This document shows, piece by piece, positions 24,173-33,414 of a stretch of 64,000 nt of DNA. Position numbers and translations under genes: made by a program. The notes beneath the pieces were generated by a model, which saw only the letters and a list, made by a program, of their open reading frames with translations, ran no database searches and was not told where the DNA came from. This DNA is from Anoxynatronum sibiricum (lineage in GTDB: Bacteria; Bacillota; Clostridia; Peptostreptococcales; Tindalliaceae). The stretch lies in assembly GCF_039414295.1 (NCBI RefSeq), contig NZ_JBCITM010000006.1:1-64000 (forward strand). The letters run 5' to 3'. Position 1 is the first letter of the stretch, and the number at the start of each line of letters is the position of its first letter.

Positions 24173-26377
24173 ATGAAAAAAAGTGTTCTGTCACTGATTG
24201 CTGGCATCCTTTGTCTGGCGTTACTGTTCTCTACACTGACGGCCTGCGGAAGAAACCCGGACCCGGGAGAAGATAATCCCCCGCCGCCGGAAGAAAGCAC
24301 TGCCCCCGGGGATGAAGCCTCGCCCCCTGCACCTGTTTCACCGCCCCTGGCGGTGGCCGCTTCCTTTGCTTCTTATCAGGAGGTTCCAACGGCCTACACC
24401 CCACAAGTACCCGCTTATACCGTGGCGCCGGACCTGTCCAACATCACCAATCTCAGCGATTTTGAGTTTTCCCCCGCCGCCATGCGGCTGCTGGCAGAAA
24501 ACGGCTTTGTGGTGGTGCCCAACGACTATTATCAGGAGTTTTTTGTGGTGTACGAAACGAATCTGTATGAGCCGCTGCCCAGCTTTATCACCACCGATTC
24601 CATGCTTCACAACTATCATCTGTTTTTCAGTCATTTGCTGCGGGTAACGGAGCGGGAACACCTGGTGCCAGAGCTGAAAGCCCTGACAACAGCCATGATG
24701 ACGGCCACAGAATCTCAGGCTGCCGCCCTGGAAGGCACCGACTGGCACAATGCCGCCCTGCGAAACCTGGCCTTCTTGGCGGTGGCAGGAAGACTGCTGG
24801 ACCCGGCCATGCCGGTACCTGAAGCAGTGCAGCCGGTGGTGGCGGAGGAGCTGGCCCTCATTGCCGCCCATGAAGGCATCACCATTTCGCCGATGATGAA
24901 CCTGGGACAGCAGCAGTCTGAGCTGGATGCCCTGCAGGAAGATTATTCCCAGTACATTCCCCGGGGCCACTACGCCACTGATGATGCATTGAAATCCTAT
25001 TTTCAGACCATGATGTGGTATGGCCGCATGACCTTTCGCCTGAAAAACGAGGATGAAACCCGCTCGGCCCTGCTCCTTACCCTGGCCCTTTCAGAGGAAG
25101 ACAAGCTGACCCGCTGGGACCGGATTTACCAGCCCACCAGCTTCTTTGTGGGAGACAGTGACGATCCCAATGTGATTCAGTTTCAGGAACTGATGTACCG
25201 GATTTACGGCAACCAGGTGACGGCGGCCCAGCTTCCCGGTGATGCCGCCAAGTGGGAAGCCTTTCGAAAGGAAGCTGCCCAGCTGCAGCCGCCCCAAATC
25301 AATTCCATTCCCATTTTTGATGAAAGCCTTCACCCGGACCGGGAGGCTGAAATCACTGGCTTCCGTTTTATGGGCCAGCGTTTCACCCTGGATGCCGCCG
25401 TTTTTCAGCGGCTGATTTACCGGGAAGTGGGGGAAAACAGCCAGGGACAGCGGCGGATGCTTCCCAAAGCCCTGGATATTCCCGCCGCCCTGGGTTCCCA
25501 GGAGGCTTACCAGTTGCTGGAGGCCGCCGGGGAGACAGATTATGACGGGTATGTAGAAAACATGACCAAGCTGCAGACTCATTTTGATAATGTGCCACCC
25601 CAGTTCTGGAGCGGCACCCTGTACCAGGGATGGCTCTATACCCTGGATGCCCTGCTCACCACCCCAGGGGAAGGATACCCCTCCTTTATGCAAAACCAGG
25701 CCTGGACCCGGAAAAACCTGAACACCTTTCTGGCCAGCTGGACGGAGCTGAAGCATGACACGGTGCTTTATGCCAAGCAGGTGTATGCCCAGATGGGGGG
25801 CGGCATGGAGAACGAAGACGACCGGGGCTATGTGGAGCCTAACCCGGAGCTGTACGCCCGCCTGGCTTCTCTGGTGAGCATGACCCGGGAGGGTTTGGAC
25901 CAGCGGGGCCTGTTGAGTCAGCAGGATGAAGAGAGCCTGGAACGTCTGGAGACATTGGCCCTTTCACTGAAAACCATGTCGGAAAAGCTGCTGGAAAACC
26001 AGCTGCTCACTGATGAGGAGTATGATCTCATTCGTTCCTATGGCGGCCAGTTGGAGCATTTCTGGCTGGAAGCCCTGCGGGATGAAGGGGTGGATCACCG
26101 TTCGGCCCTTTCTGAAAACCCTGCCGCTTTGGTGACTGATGTGGCCACCGATCCCGGCGGCCAGGTGCTGACAGAGGCCACGGGAACCATTTTTGAAATC
26201 TATGTGGTGGTACCGGTGGATGGCAACCTGCGGGTGGCCCGGGGGGGCGTATTCTCCCATTATGAGTTCCCCTGGCCCCTCAACGACCGCCTCACCAATG
26301 AAAAATGGCGGCACATGGTGGAAACCGGCGACACCCCTCCCCTGGCTCCCTGGACAGAAAGCTATGTAGCCCCATGA
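24173..26377 (+). CDS. DUF3160-domain lipoprotein
   Basis: A 734-residue secreted lipoprotein. It has a signal peptide with lipobox LTAC (Cys25), then a Pro/Glu-rich linker (about 30-65) and a long mostly helical DUF3160 domain. The recognisable core is FVVVPNDYYQEFFVVYE and FITTDSMLHNYHLFFSHLLR. The function of the family is unknown. The ATG at 24173 was chosen because GAGGAG lies 10 bases before it and the signal peptide begins there. Its stop overlaps the next gene's start by ATGA, so the two are translationally coupled and probably act together at the cell surface. Confidence 0.88.
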   Translation: MKKSVLSLIAGILCLALLFSTLTACGRNPDPGEDNPPPPEESTAPGDEASPPAPVSPPLAVAASFASYQEVPTAYTPQVPAYTVAPDLSNITNLSDFEFSPAAMRLLAENGFVVVPNDYYQEFFVVYETNLYEPLPSFITTDSMLHNYHLFFSHLLRVTEREHLVPELKALTTAMMTATESQAAALEGTDWHNAALRNLAFLAVAGRLLDPAMPVPEAVQPVVAEELALIAAHEGITISPMMNLGQQQSELDALQEDYSQYIPRGHYATDDALKSYFQTMMWYGRMTFRLKNEDETRSALLLTLALSEEDKLTRWDRIYQPTSFFVGDSDDPNVIQFQELMYRIYGNQVTAAQLPGDAAKWEAFRKEAAQLQPPQINSIPIFDESLHPDREAEITGFRFMGQRFTLDAAVFQRLIYREVGENSQGQRRMLPKALDIPAALGSQEAYQLLEAAGETDYDGYVENMTKLQTHFDNVPPQFWSGTLYQGWLYTLDALLTTPGEGYPSFMQNQAWTRKNLNTFLASWTELKHDTVLYAKQVYAQMGGGMENEDDRGYVEPNPELYARLASLVSMTREGLDQRGLLSQQDEESLERLETLALSLKTMSEKLLENQLLTDEEYDLIRSYGGQLEHFWLEALRDEGVDHRSALSENPAALVTDVATDPGGQVLTEATGTIFEIYVVVPVDGNLRVARGGVFSHYEFPWPLNDRLTNEKWRHMVETGDTPPLAPWTESYVAP

Positions 26378-27984
26378 AACCCCTCAACACAGGGAAAGGC
26401 CCCCTCACCCCGGCGGGCTTAAAAACCCTGACACTGTTACTGCCGCTGTTGCTGGTGCTGTTATTAGTGCTGCCAGGTGAACGGGACCCAGATGCCGGAA
26501 AAACCACGGACAAAGATACTGACCAGGTATTGAGTGGCGTTGCGGTTGAAAGCTTTGAAGCCTTTAAGGCCCAGCGGATGGCTTTGCCTGAAACAGGGCC
26601 GCCCATCACCCTGGTGGCAGTGGGGGATGTGATGTTATCCCGCTATGTGGCCCGAATGGCCCGGGAACAAAATGACCCAGGCTACCCTCTGGCTCAGGTG
26701 AAGTGGCTGTTGCAAAGCAGTGACATCACCCTGGGAAATCTGGAAAATCCCCTGACACCGGGACGGGAAATCAAGGTGCCTGAAATGGTGCTGCGGGCTG
26801 ACCCTGAGATGGCCCCTGCCCTGAAGGAGGCCGGTTTTACGGTGATGTCTCTGGCCAACAACCATGTGCCGGATTTCGGTCATCAGGGAGTGTTGGACAC
26901 CATGCACCATCTGACAGCCGCTGGCATCACCTCCATGGGAGCGGGGGACAACGAGGCAACTGCCTATGCCCCCGGTTTTGTGACCGTTGAAGGAACCACT
27001 TTTGCCTTTCTGGGGTTTTGCAGTGAGGTCTTTCTGCCCCCGGGTTATGGGGCGGCAGACCATCCCGGGGTGGCTCTGATTCAGCAGGAAAAAATGGCGG
27101 CTGCCATTGCTGACGCCGCCGAAAAAGCTGATTTTGTGGTGGTTGCCCTTCATGCGGGCACCGAGTATGCCCCTGCCCCCGACGCCACCCAGGTGCAGGC
27201 TGCCCGCCAGGCGGTTGATGCGGGGGCCGACCTGGTCATCGGCTCCCACCCCCACGTGATTCAGCCCCACGAAGTGTACCGGGGGAAACTGATTTATTAC
27301 AGCCTGGGTAATTTCGTTTTTGACCAGCTGTGGTCGGAAGAAACCCGGCGGGGGCTGGCGGTGCGGTTCACCATTCAAAATAACCAGGTGCTCCAGACAG
27401 AGCACTGGGAGGTCACCATGGACGATGAAGCCAGGCCCCAGGTGCAGGCGGCCTGGCTGGCGGGGGACCCCCTGCCGCCCCAGCGGCTTTTTCGGGAAGA
27501 GCAGCTTGATTTGAATGCCGATGGCCACCAGGAAACCTACACCCTGCGGGATGGCCGTCTCACCGTCACCGATGCCCACCAAGCTCTTCTGTGGCAGTCA
27601 CCGGAAGACTGGTGGATTGATGATTTCTACACTGGTGACATTACCAACGACGGCCGGCAGAACCTGTGCCTGTCTGTGTGGCGGGAAGGCAGCTATGGCC
27701 CTTACCAGCCCTTTTGGGTGGAAGCCAATGATTCTCTGGTGCGCAACCATCTGTTCATTTACCAGATGGAACTCGCCGGAGAGCACCCTTCGGCAAAACC
27801 TTCCCTGAAGGCTGTCTGGCAGTCCTCTCATCTGGCCCGCCCCAATCACCGGGCTTTCATCGCCCAAGTTGACAGTGACGGCCTGAACCATCTGGTGGTG
27901 GTGCAGGGAGATTATGAAGACCCGCAGGCAGGTGAAATTGCCTTTTGGAAATGGAACGGCTGGGGGTTTTCCCCCAGCCGTTAA
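26374..27984 (+). CDS. CapA-like (PGA_cap) protein, membrane-anchored
   Basis: A 536-residue protein. An N-terminal membrane anchor (TLTLLLPLLLVLLLVL) is followed by a CapA domain of the calcineurin-like phosphoesterase fold: VAVGDVMLSRYVARM, LGNLENPLT, SLANNHVPDFG, VVALHAGTEY, GSHPHVIQPHEVYRGKLIYYSLGNFVFDQ. The last ~200 residues form an unrecognised beta-rich region with a repeat-like DLNADGHQETY. CapA relatives take part in poly-gamma-glutamate capsule synthesis or surface polymer handling, but no other cap genes are present, so the substrate is unknown. The stop overlaps the convergent kinase gene's stop by 4 bases, and the last codons form a terminator-like hairpin. Confidence 0.88.
   Translation: MKPLNTGKGPLTPAGLKTLTLLLPLLLVLLLVLPGERDPDAGKTTDKDTDQVLSGVAVESFEAFKAQRMALPETGPPITLVAVGDVMLSRYVARMAREQNDPGYPLAQVKWLLQSSDITLGNLENPLTPGREIKVPEMVLRADPEMAPALKEAGFTVMSLANNHVPDFGHQGVLDTMHHLTAAGITSMGAGDNEATAYAPGFVTVEGTTFAFLGFCSEVFLPPGYGAADHPGVALIQQEKMAAAIADAAEKADFVVVALHAGTEYAPAPDATQVQAARQAVDAGADLVIGSHPHVIQPHEVYRGKLIYYSLGNFVFDQLWSEETRRGLAVRFTIQNNQVLQTEHWEVTMDDEARPQVQAAWLAGDPLPPQRLFREEQLDLNADGHQETYTLRDGRLTVTDAHQALLWQSPEDWWIDDFYTGDITNDGRQNLCLSVWREGSYGPYQPFWVEANDSLVRNHLFIYQMELAGEHPSAKPSLKAVWQSSHLARPNHRAFIAQVDSDGLNHLVVVQGDYEDPQAGEIAFWKWNGWGFSPSR
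27955..27982. terminator. Hairpin at the convergent CapA/kinase ends
   Basis: AACGGCTGGGGG, TTTT and CCCCCAGCCGTT form a perfect 12-base-pair stem. It lies inside the final codons of the CapA-like gene and covers the convergent kinase stop. A near copy, in the same orientation, is at 30200-30227. It is a likely bidirectional transcription terminator, although no long T run follows. Confidence 0.6.
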
Positions 27985-30098
27985 TAAATCACCCAGCCAT
28001 GAACTTCCTGACCATTTTCATCCACCAGCTGCAACTGCAGCCACAGGTTGTAATCGGCATCTGCCTCATAATCGGTGACATAAATCTCACCGTCGCTGGT
28101 GATTTCCCCCATGTAAATACCTTCAAAGGGATCAGACCAGACAGGGGTTCCAAAGGGAATATAGACATCGGTTAACCACAGCTGGTAGCCCAAGTCATAC
28201 AGCGCCTGCAGGGTTTCGTCATACTCATGGTCACCTTCAAAATCGCCGTCAACACCTTCGGAAAATTCGGTAACGGTGATGAGATCCACCAGGGGGCCGG
28301 TAAACCCTTCGAACATGACATAATGGTCTTTGATCTGGTAGCTCATGAGATGAGACTGATTGGAGGCTCCAATTTCATCCCATTCCGGTTCACCGTAAAC
28401 CTGACGCACCTCATCAAATGCCGCCTGGGAAGAAATCCCCGGCAGCTGGCGAAAGCCCAGGAAAATCACTTCCCGTTCAGCACTGTACTCATTGATCATG
28501 GCATAAAAATCATTGTATTCGTAGAAGGTGCCCCCTTCCCAGTAGAAGGTGCTGGCGGGCTGCCCGTGGCGCTGGAAGAGTTCCGCCTCGCTGATGCCCA
28601 GCAGGTCCAGGCGCCCTGTCTGGTTCAGGGCCCTGTAAAGATCCACGGGCACCATCGCTTCCTGCACCACTTCTTCCTGGGCAGGTTCCAGACCGGCAGC
28701 TTCTGTTTCTTCAGTCACTTCCGCCGGTGCTTCCGTTTGGGACACTGGGATTGACTGTGCTGGATCTGTACCACCATTGCCTTTGCCGCCTCCCAGGTTC
28801 ATGCCCACCACCAGGGCAATGACCACTGCGGCAACCACTACCCCAATGCCCAGCAGCAGCTTTCCAGTACCAGGTTTGGAAGCCTGCCCGACAGACTGCC
28901 CCAGGGAAGGGGGTCCCTGATCAGAAGAGGATTCCTTTGGCAATTTCACCGGTGGAGGAAAAGAAGGTGCAGTGGCTGGCAGGGATGCTGGTGATGCCGA
29001 GGCCGAATAGGGTGCATCCTGCGGTGAAAGCGGTGAAACAGGTGAGCTTAAGGATGATGACTGGAGCGATTCCGGTGGTAAAGGCGGCGACTGAAAGGGG
29101 GGCGCAGGGACTGCTTCCTCTGAAGCCATGATCCCTGTGGCCAGCGCTTCCTGAAAAGCTTCCGCCGTCTGAAACCGGTCTTTTCCCATAACTGCCATGG
29201 CCTTCAGCAGTGCTGCCTCGGTACCCTGGGAAATGGCCACTCCCATGACTGAAGGTGGAATCAGTTCATCTTCTGCCAGTCTGTCCAGTGATTCCGGGGG
29301 CATCTGGCCGGTGATGGCCCGGTACATGGTGGCTCCCAGGGCATAGAGATCTGTCCAGGGGCCCTGGTGGCCTTTTGACCGGTATTGTTCTTCGGGGGTG
29401 AAGCCGGGCTTCATGATGATGGACATGCTGCGCCCTTTATCCTTCACTGCCTGACGGGCGGCTCCAAAGTCAATGAGCACGATTTGCCCCTTGGCTGTCA
29501 TGAAAATATTGTCGGGGCTGATGTCCCGGTGAAGAATGCCGGCCCCATGAACTTCTTTCAGGGCTTCCAGCACGGGCATCATGATCATCACTGCCTGATC
29601 TGGCGGGATACGGTCTCCCTGCTCCTTCACATAGTCTTTCAAGGTGATACCTTCAATGTAGCTCATGACAAAGTATGCAGTTTCATTGGCTTTGAAAAAG
29701 TCCCGCACCGATACAATGTTGGGATGCCCTTCAAAACGGGCCAGGGTTTTGGCTTCCTGAAGAAACCGTTCCAGCCCGTCGTGGTAATGAAGCCCCAGGC
29801 TTTCAGTGTGGACGCTGACCTCCTGGCGGCCATGACTTCGGGAAGCCAGGTCTTGGGGAAGGTATTCCTTGATGGCCAGCTTCACATCCAGCATTAAATC
29901 CCGGGCCAGATAGGTGATGCCAAACCCGCCCTGACCCAGGGCCCTGCCCACCAGGTATTTTCCCTGCAACATGGTGCCCGGCGGCAAATGCATCTGTGAA
30001 AGAGGCCCCGCACCGTGCTCCCATCCGCATACGGGACAGATGATCTCTTCGTCCCGATCCCTCATGCATCCTCTACATACATACTCCTCATTTGTCAT
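27981..30098 (-). CDS. Transmembrane Ser/Thr protein kinase with N-terminal zinc ribbon (kinase 1)
   Basis: A 705-residue kinase. An N-terminal zinc ribbon (CRGCMRD and CPVCGWEHG) precedes the catalytic domain: glycine loop GQGGFGITYLARD, the lysine in LAIKEYLPQDL, catalytic loop HRDISPDN (His190, Asp192) and DFGAAR, then TPEEQYRSKGHQGPWTDLYALGATMY. The HRDISPDN form is typical of a clostridial kinase group. A Pro/Ser-rich linker and a membrane segment (KLLLGIGVVVAAVVIALVVGM) lead to an external region with a beta-rich, DUF4309-like pattern and an SH3-like C-terminus. It phosphorylates Ser/Thr; likely readers are the FHA proteins encoded upstream. It is the last gene of the minus-strand island. 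Confidence 0.93.
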   Translation of the reverse strand: MTNEEYVCRGCMRDRDEEIICPVCGWEHGAGPLSQMHLPPGTMLQGKYLVGRALGQGGFGITYLARDLMLDVKLAIKEYLPQDLASRSHGRQEVSVHTESLGLHYHDGLERFLQEAKTLARFEGHPNIVSVRDFFKANETAYFVMSYIEGITLKDYVKEQGDRIPPDQAVMIMMPVLEALKEVHGAGILHRDISPDNIFMTAKGQIVLIDFGAARQAVKDKGRSMSIIMKPGFTPEEQYRSKGHQGPWTDLYALGATMYRAITGQMPPESLDRLAEDELIPPSVMGVAISQGTEAALLKAMAVMGKDRFQTAEAFQEALATGIMASEEAVPAPPFQSPPLPPESLQSSSLSSPVSPLSPQDAPYSASASPASLPATAPSFPPPVKLPKESSSDQGPPSLGQSVGQASKPGTGKLLLGIGVVVAAVVIALVVGMNLGGGKGNGGTDPAQSIPVSQTEAPAEVTEETEAAGLEPAQEEVVQEAMVPVDLYRALNQTGRLDLLGISEAELFQRHGQPASTFYWEGGTFYEYNDFYAMINEYSAEREVIFLGFRQLPGISSQAAFDEVRQVYGEPEWDEIGASNQSHLMSYQIKDHYVMFEGFTGPLVDLITVTEFSEGVDGDFEGDHEYDETLQALYDLGYQLWLTDVYIPFGTPVWSDPFEGIYMGEITSDGEIYVTDYEADADYNLWLQLQLVDENGQEVHGWVIY

Positions 30099-30199
30099 GC
30101 CTCATCGCCTTCTTTCATTCCCAAATTCAACTGTTCACTGTGATGATACCATACTTTCAGGCATGGCAATCAACCTTTATGCAAAGCTGTCATCACAGA

Positions 30200-30227
30200 A
30201 ACGGCTGAGGGTTTTCCCCCAGCCGTT
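30200..30227 (-). terminator. Terminator-like hairpin after the DUF2207 gene
   Basis: AACGGCTGAGGG, TTTT and CCCCCAGCCGTT form an almost perfect stem. It sits 46 bases downstream of the DUF2207 stop. It is nearly identical to the hairpin at 27955-27982, so the kinase gene between them is bracketed by two direct copies. Confidence 0.6.
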
Positions 30228-30273
30228 AAAGATCATCATGTGTCCAGAGACTGATGATTTTTCTTATGAAGGC

Positions 30274-32190
30274 TTACCGGAAGCCGCCGCCTCCGCCACC
30301 GCCTCCGCCGCCACCACCGCCGGAGAACCCGCCTCCACCGCCGCTGCCGCTGGAGCTGCTGGAGGACTTCACTGCATCTCTGATGGAAGTGCTGAAGCTG
30401 CTTTCAGCTGCCTGAACAAACTGGTTCATCTGCTGATACTGGAGCATGCCGGTGCCCATGTACCAGGTGGCCCCAAAGTGATAGCCGTTCTGCTCCATGT
30501 TGGGAAAGACCATTTGAAGCTGTTTCATCACTTCCTTGGCCACCCCCAGGGGAATGGCATACACCAGGTAGTGTTCCCAGATCACCAGGGCAGGAATCTC
30601 CCGCTGGTCCATGAGGGAAAAGTCTGTCAGAAACTTGCGAAAAGCCTTCCACCGGTGGTAATCTTCCAGGCCCCGTTTTGAAAAGCGCTGCATGGAGGCC
30701 AGCAAAATAAAGGCAATGACCCCACTGAGAATGGCGGTGAATCCCAGGAAGAAAAGCTCAAACCGGGCCATCACTGCAATACCGGCGGCCACCAGAACCA
30801 CCCCTGCGACCACCTGCAGGGCATACCAGCCCAAAGTGGGATCTTCAAAAAACTGGTGCTTTGCCGCTTCATTGCCCACTTTTTGGCAATATTCATGATA
30901 TCCGGCATAAAAAATCTGTCCGGTTTTTTTCTTTTTGGTGAAGGCTTCAATCTGCCCCAGGCTTACCCGGGCGCCTTCGGTGGTTTCAGAAACTCCGCCC
31001 ACCTCTTTAAACAGCAGGTTCATCAACACCTTCTCCGAACCCTTCAGTTCTTTAAGCTTGTCTCCCCGGCTCACCAGGTAGTAGTCTTTATCCCGGCCCC
31101 GTTTGAAGATGAGTCCCTTCTTTTCGGGGGTGAACTCTTCGATGATCAAGTACCCCCTGCGGGCCAGGTCCATAATGGTGGCCATCACGATGAGGGGTTT
31201 ATCCTGATTTTTGTGCCAGAGCCTGCTGAGCACTGCGGGGTTGTAGTCTGCCGGCAGTTCCCGGTAATAATCGCCCACAAACTCCAGGGAATGGGCCTTG
31301 ATGAACCGGCGTCTTCTGAAAAGCAGGCCTGCCACTGAAAGGATCAGCAGTGCTGGTGCCAGATACTTCTCGGAACGGTACAGCTGTCGCTGCCAGTTGG
31401 CCTGCCGGGCCCACTGGCCCTCTTCTTTCAGAATGGATTCCAGTGCCTGCCGCCCGGTGAAGTCGGTTCCCTGAGGAACCACATGAAGTGGGAAAGTGAC
31501 GCGGCCCTCCAGCATGGTGTTGGCCGGCAGAGGTGCCACCCGCCAGCTGATCTGGCTGCCGCTGAGAATATCCACCTGGCCGTGAAGAGGGCCATGCCCC
31601 CAGGCTCTGATGTCTTCGACAGTGGCTCCCGGGGGCAGTGTCAGGTTCACCTGCACCTGGCCAAAAGGATGGTCCCACTCATCTCCCACGAACTGATAGT
31701 AGAGCTCTGCCACATCCTGATGCACCTGAACAGCATGGTTGATCTGGTAGCGGAAGGTATACTGGCGGCTGGTATTGTAGGCATCAATGGACCAGTCCAC
31801 CAGAATCCTGTCACTGCCCTCCCATTTGAAGAAGTAGGTGCCTGTGGGCCCGTAGCTGGTGCCGGGGTTCCATTCAAAGGCATGCCCGTCTTCTTCCACC
31901 CGGATATTTTCAATCTCCATCCTGTTTTTCAGGTACAAATAGCGAAACATGCCATTGAACTGGCCTGAAAATGACACGTCATAGGTCTCGGCCACGGTCA
32001 TGGAGCCATCGGGATTCACTTGGGCGTCCACCGTCAGACTGTTTATTTCAGCTGTTCGGGCATACGCCGGCATGATCGTCAGCATCAATGCTGCCACGAC
32101 GATCATCAACACCCGAAATCCTTGTATGTGCTTTCTGTCTTTCCTGCTGCACTTCTTTTGGTGAAGGCTTTCACCGTGACGCTCCATCAT
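30274..32190 (-). CDS. DUF2207-family membrane protein
   Basis: A 638-residue protein. After a basic N-terminus and signal segment (VLMIVVAALMLTIMPAYA), an external beta-rich DUF2207 domain runs to about residue 260 (SLTVDAQVNPDGSMTVAETYDVSFSGQFNGMFRYLYL). Membrane segments follow at about 270-290 and 440-490, and a cytoplasmic-type region lies between (EKVLMNLLFKEVGG). The C-terminus is a striking Ser-then-Gly-rich tail ending in GGFR. DUF2207 proteins often go with LemA proteins; a LemA gene lies in this same island. The exact function is unknown. The start may be the second Met. Confidence 0.88.
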   Translation of the reverse strand: MMERHGESLHQKKCSRKDRKHIQGFRVLMIVVAALMLTIMPAYARTAEINSLTVDAQVNPDGSMTVAETYDVSFSGQFNGMFRYLYLKNRMEIENIRVEEDGHAFEWNPGTSYGPTGTYFFKWEGSDRILVDWSIDAYNTSRQYTFRYQINHAVQVHQDVAELYYQFVGDEWDHPFGQVQVNLTLPPGATVEDIRAWGHGPLHGQVDILSGSQISWRVAPLPANTMLEGRVTFPLHVVPQGTDFTGRQALESILKEEGQWARQANWQRQLYRSEKYLAPALLILSVAGLLFRRRRFIKAHSLEFVGDYYRELPADYNPAVLSRLWHKNQDKPLIVMATIMDLARRGYLIIEEFTPEKKGLIFKRGRDKDYYLVSRGDKLKELKGSEKVLMNLLFKEVGGVSETTEGARVSLGQIEAFTKKKKTGQIFYAGYHEYCQKVGNEAAKHQFFEDPTLGWYALQVVAGVVLVAAGIAVMARFELFFLGFTAILSGVIAFILLASMQRFSKRGLEDYHRWKAFRKFLTDFSLMDQREIPALVIWEHYLVYAIPLGVAKEVMKQLQMVFPNMEQNGYHFGATWYMGTGMLQYQQMNQFVQAAESSFSTSIRDAVKSSSSSSGSGGGGGFSGGGGGGGGGGGGGFR

Positions 32191-32360
32191 TCATCCGCCC
32201 CGCTTTCCGTCAGTTCGCATTGCTTCATGACTCATCTACTCCATCATTCTTCTGCTTCCATTATGATTCTCTTTTATCGTTTATCTTCTTTAATGACTAT
32301 ACTTTCATGAATCATATCCTTTTTTCCTTATCCTAAATGGATTCCCGACAGCTCCCAGTG

Positions 32361-33353
32361 TCAGGCATTTTTTGCCTGCATGTTTCTGTAAACCGCCCCA
32401 TAAAGCAGGGCCGCCACCATGTGCACATAAAAGAGAAGGATGATTCCCAGGGGATACCCCACATAGGGAATGGCCACCAGCAGCATGTTCAGGGGTAACA
32501 GACAGAACACCAGCAGAAACACCAGCAGGTAGGATGTTCCGGCCCGGCCAATGTTTCTCAGAATTTCCGGGAGCCTGAAGGCGGCCTTCATGGTTCCGGT
32601 ATGCACACAGCCGGCCACGGCCATGGGCATGAGAAAAGATGCCAGCAGATAGGCCAGCCCTGTGGTGATGAGCATGGTGTAGAGAAGCCCTGCGGAAATA
32701 TCTTTTCTGTAGGTGGCGGCAAAAAAGAAAATGGCCACGGCTGACGGCATCAGGTAATAGACGATTCGAATCAACAGCAGTTGTAAGCCTTTCAAAAACA
32801 GGCTGCCCCAGTCTTCCCATCTGGGCAGTGCCCATTGATGGGCCATGCCCTGGTGATACAGCCGGTAGCGATAGCCCAGGGTAAACACTTCGATAACGGG
32901 AATGCTGGTGAGCAGGCTTCCCAGCAGCCATCTGGGCCATCCCTTCATTTTCAGGGGGGCCAGCAGTGCCGCTGTCAGGGAAGGGGTCTGGGCCGACGAT
33001 GGTGGCAGTGATGACACCGCACCTGTGGCACCTGCCAACACCCCAACCGTCTCCATTTGCTGGTTCATCAGACGGGTGCCGTCAAAGAAAAAGTTGCCCC
33101 CTTTGAACTGAATCCACTGGGGTGGGTTGAGGCGCACCGTTCCCTTTACGGGAACACCATCCACATAGGTGCCGTGGGTGCTGTTGAGATCAGTCAGATA
33201 AAGGTCCGCGCCGCGCCGTTGGATAACGGCATGTTTGCGGGACATATCCGGGTGCTGAATCACCACCTGATTATGGGCTGGGTCACGTCCAATGGATAAG
33301 CTGGCACTCACCGCTTCGCTCATTGAAAAGTGATGGTCTGTTTCTGGCGACAT
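32361..33353 (-). CDS. FHA domain protein with multi-pass membrane region
   Basis: A 330-residue protein. The N-terminal FHA domain (about residues 15-100) reads phosphothreonine and has the canonical set GRDPAHNQ, SRKHAVIQ and LNSTHGTYVDG. Six or so hydrophobic segments follow from about residue 140 to 320, resembling DUF4013-type membrane proteins. It would sit in the membrane with the FHA domain facing the cytoplasm, as a docking point for kinase targets. GGGGGGAAGCCATC precedes the start. Its neighbours are the BIG2 protein upstream and DUF2207 downstream. Confidence 0.88.
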   Translation of the reverse strand: MSPETDHHFSMSEAVSASLSIGRDPAHNQVVIQHPDMSRKHAVIQRRGADLYLTDLNSTHGTYVDGVPVKGTVRLNPPQWIQFKGGNFFFDGTRLMNQQMETVGVLAGATGAVSSLPPSSAQTPSLTAALLAPLKMKGWPRWLLGSLLTSIPVIEVFTLGYRYRLYHQGMAHQWALPRWEDWGSLFLKGLQLLLIRIVYYLMPSAVAIFFFAATYRKDISAGLLYTMLITTGLAYLLASFLMPMAVAGCVHTGTMKAAFRLPEILRNIGRAGTSYLLVFLLVFCLLPLNMLLVAIPYVGYPLGIILLFYVHMVAALLYGAVYRNMQAKNA

Positions 33354-33414
33354 GATGGCTTCCCCCCTTTATGAATACCTCAGGGATTTCGATTTCTCAG
33401 GAAATGGTGATTCT

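Noticed and set aside
26635..27582. 315-codon minus-strand open frame across the CapA-like gene
   Set aside because: The plus strand encodes a recognisable CapA domain in the same place; the minus-strand product has no domain pattern and reflects G/C-rich codon bias.
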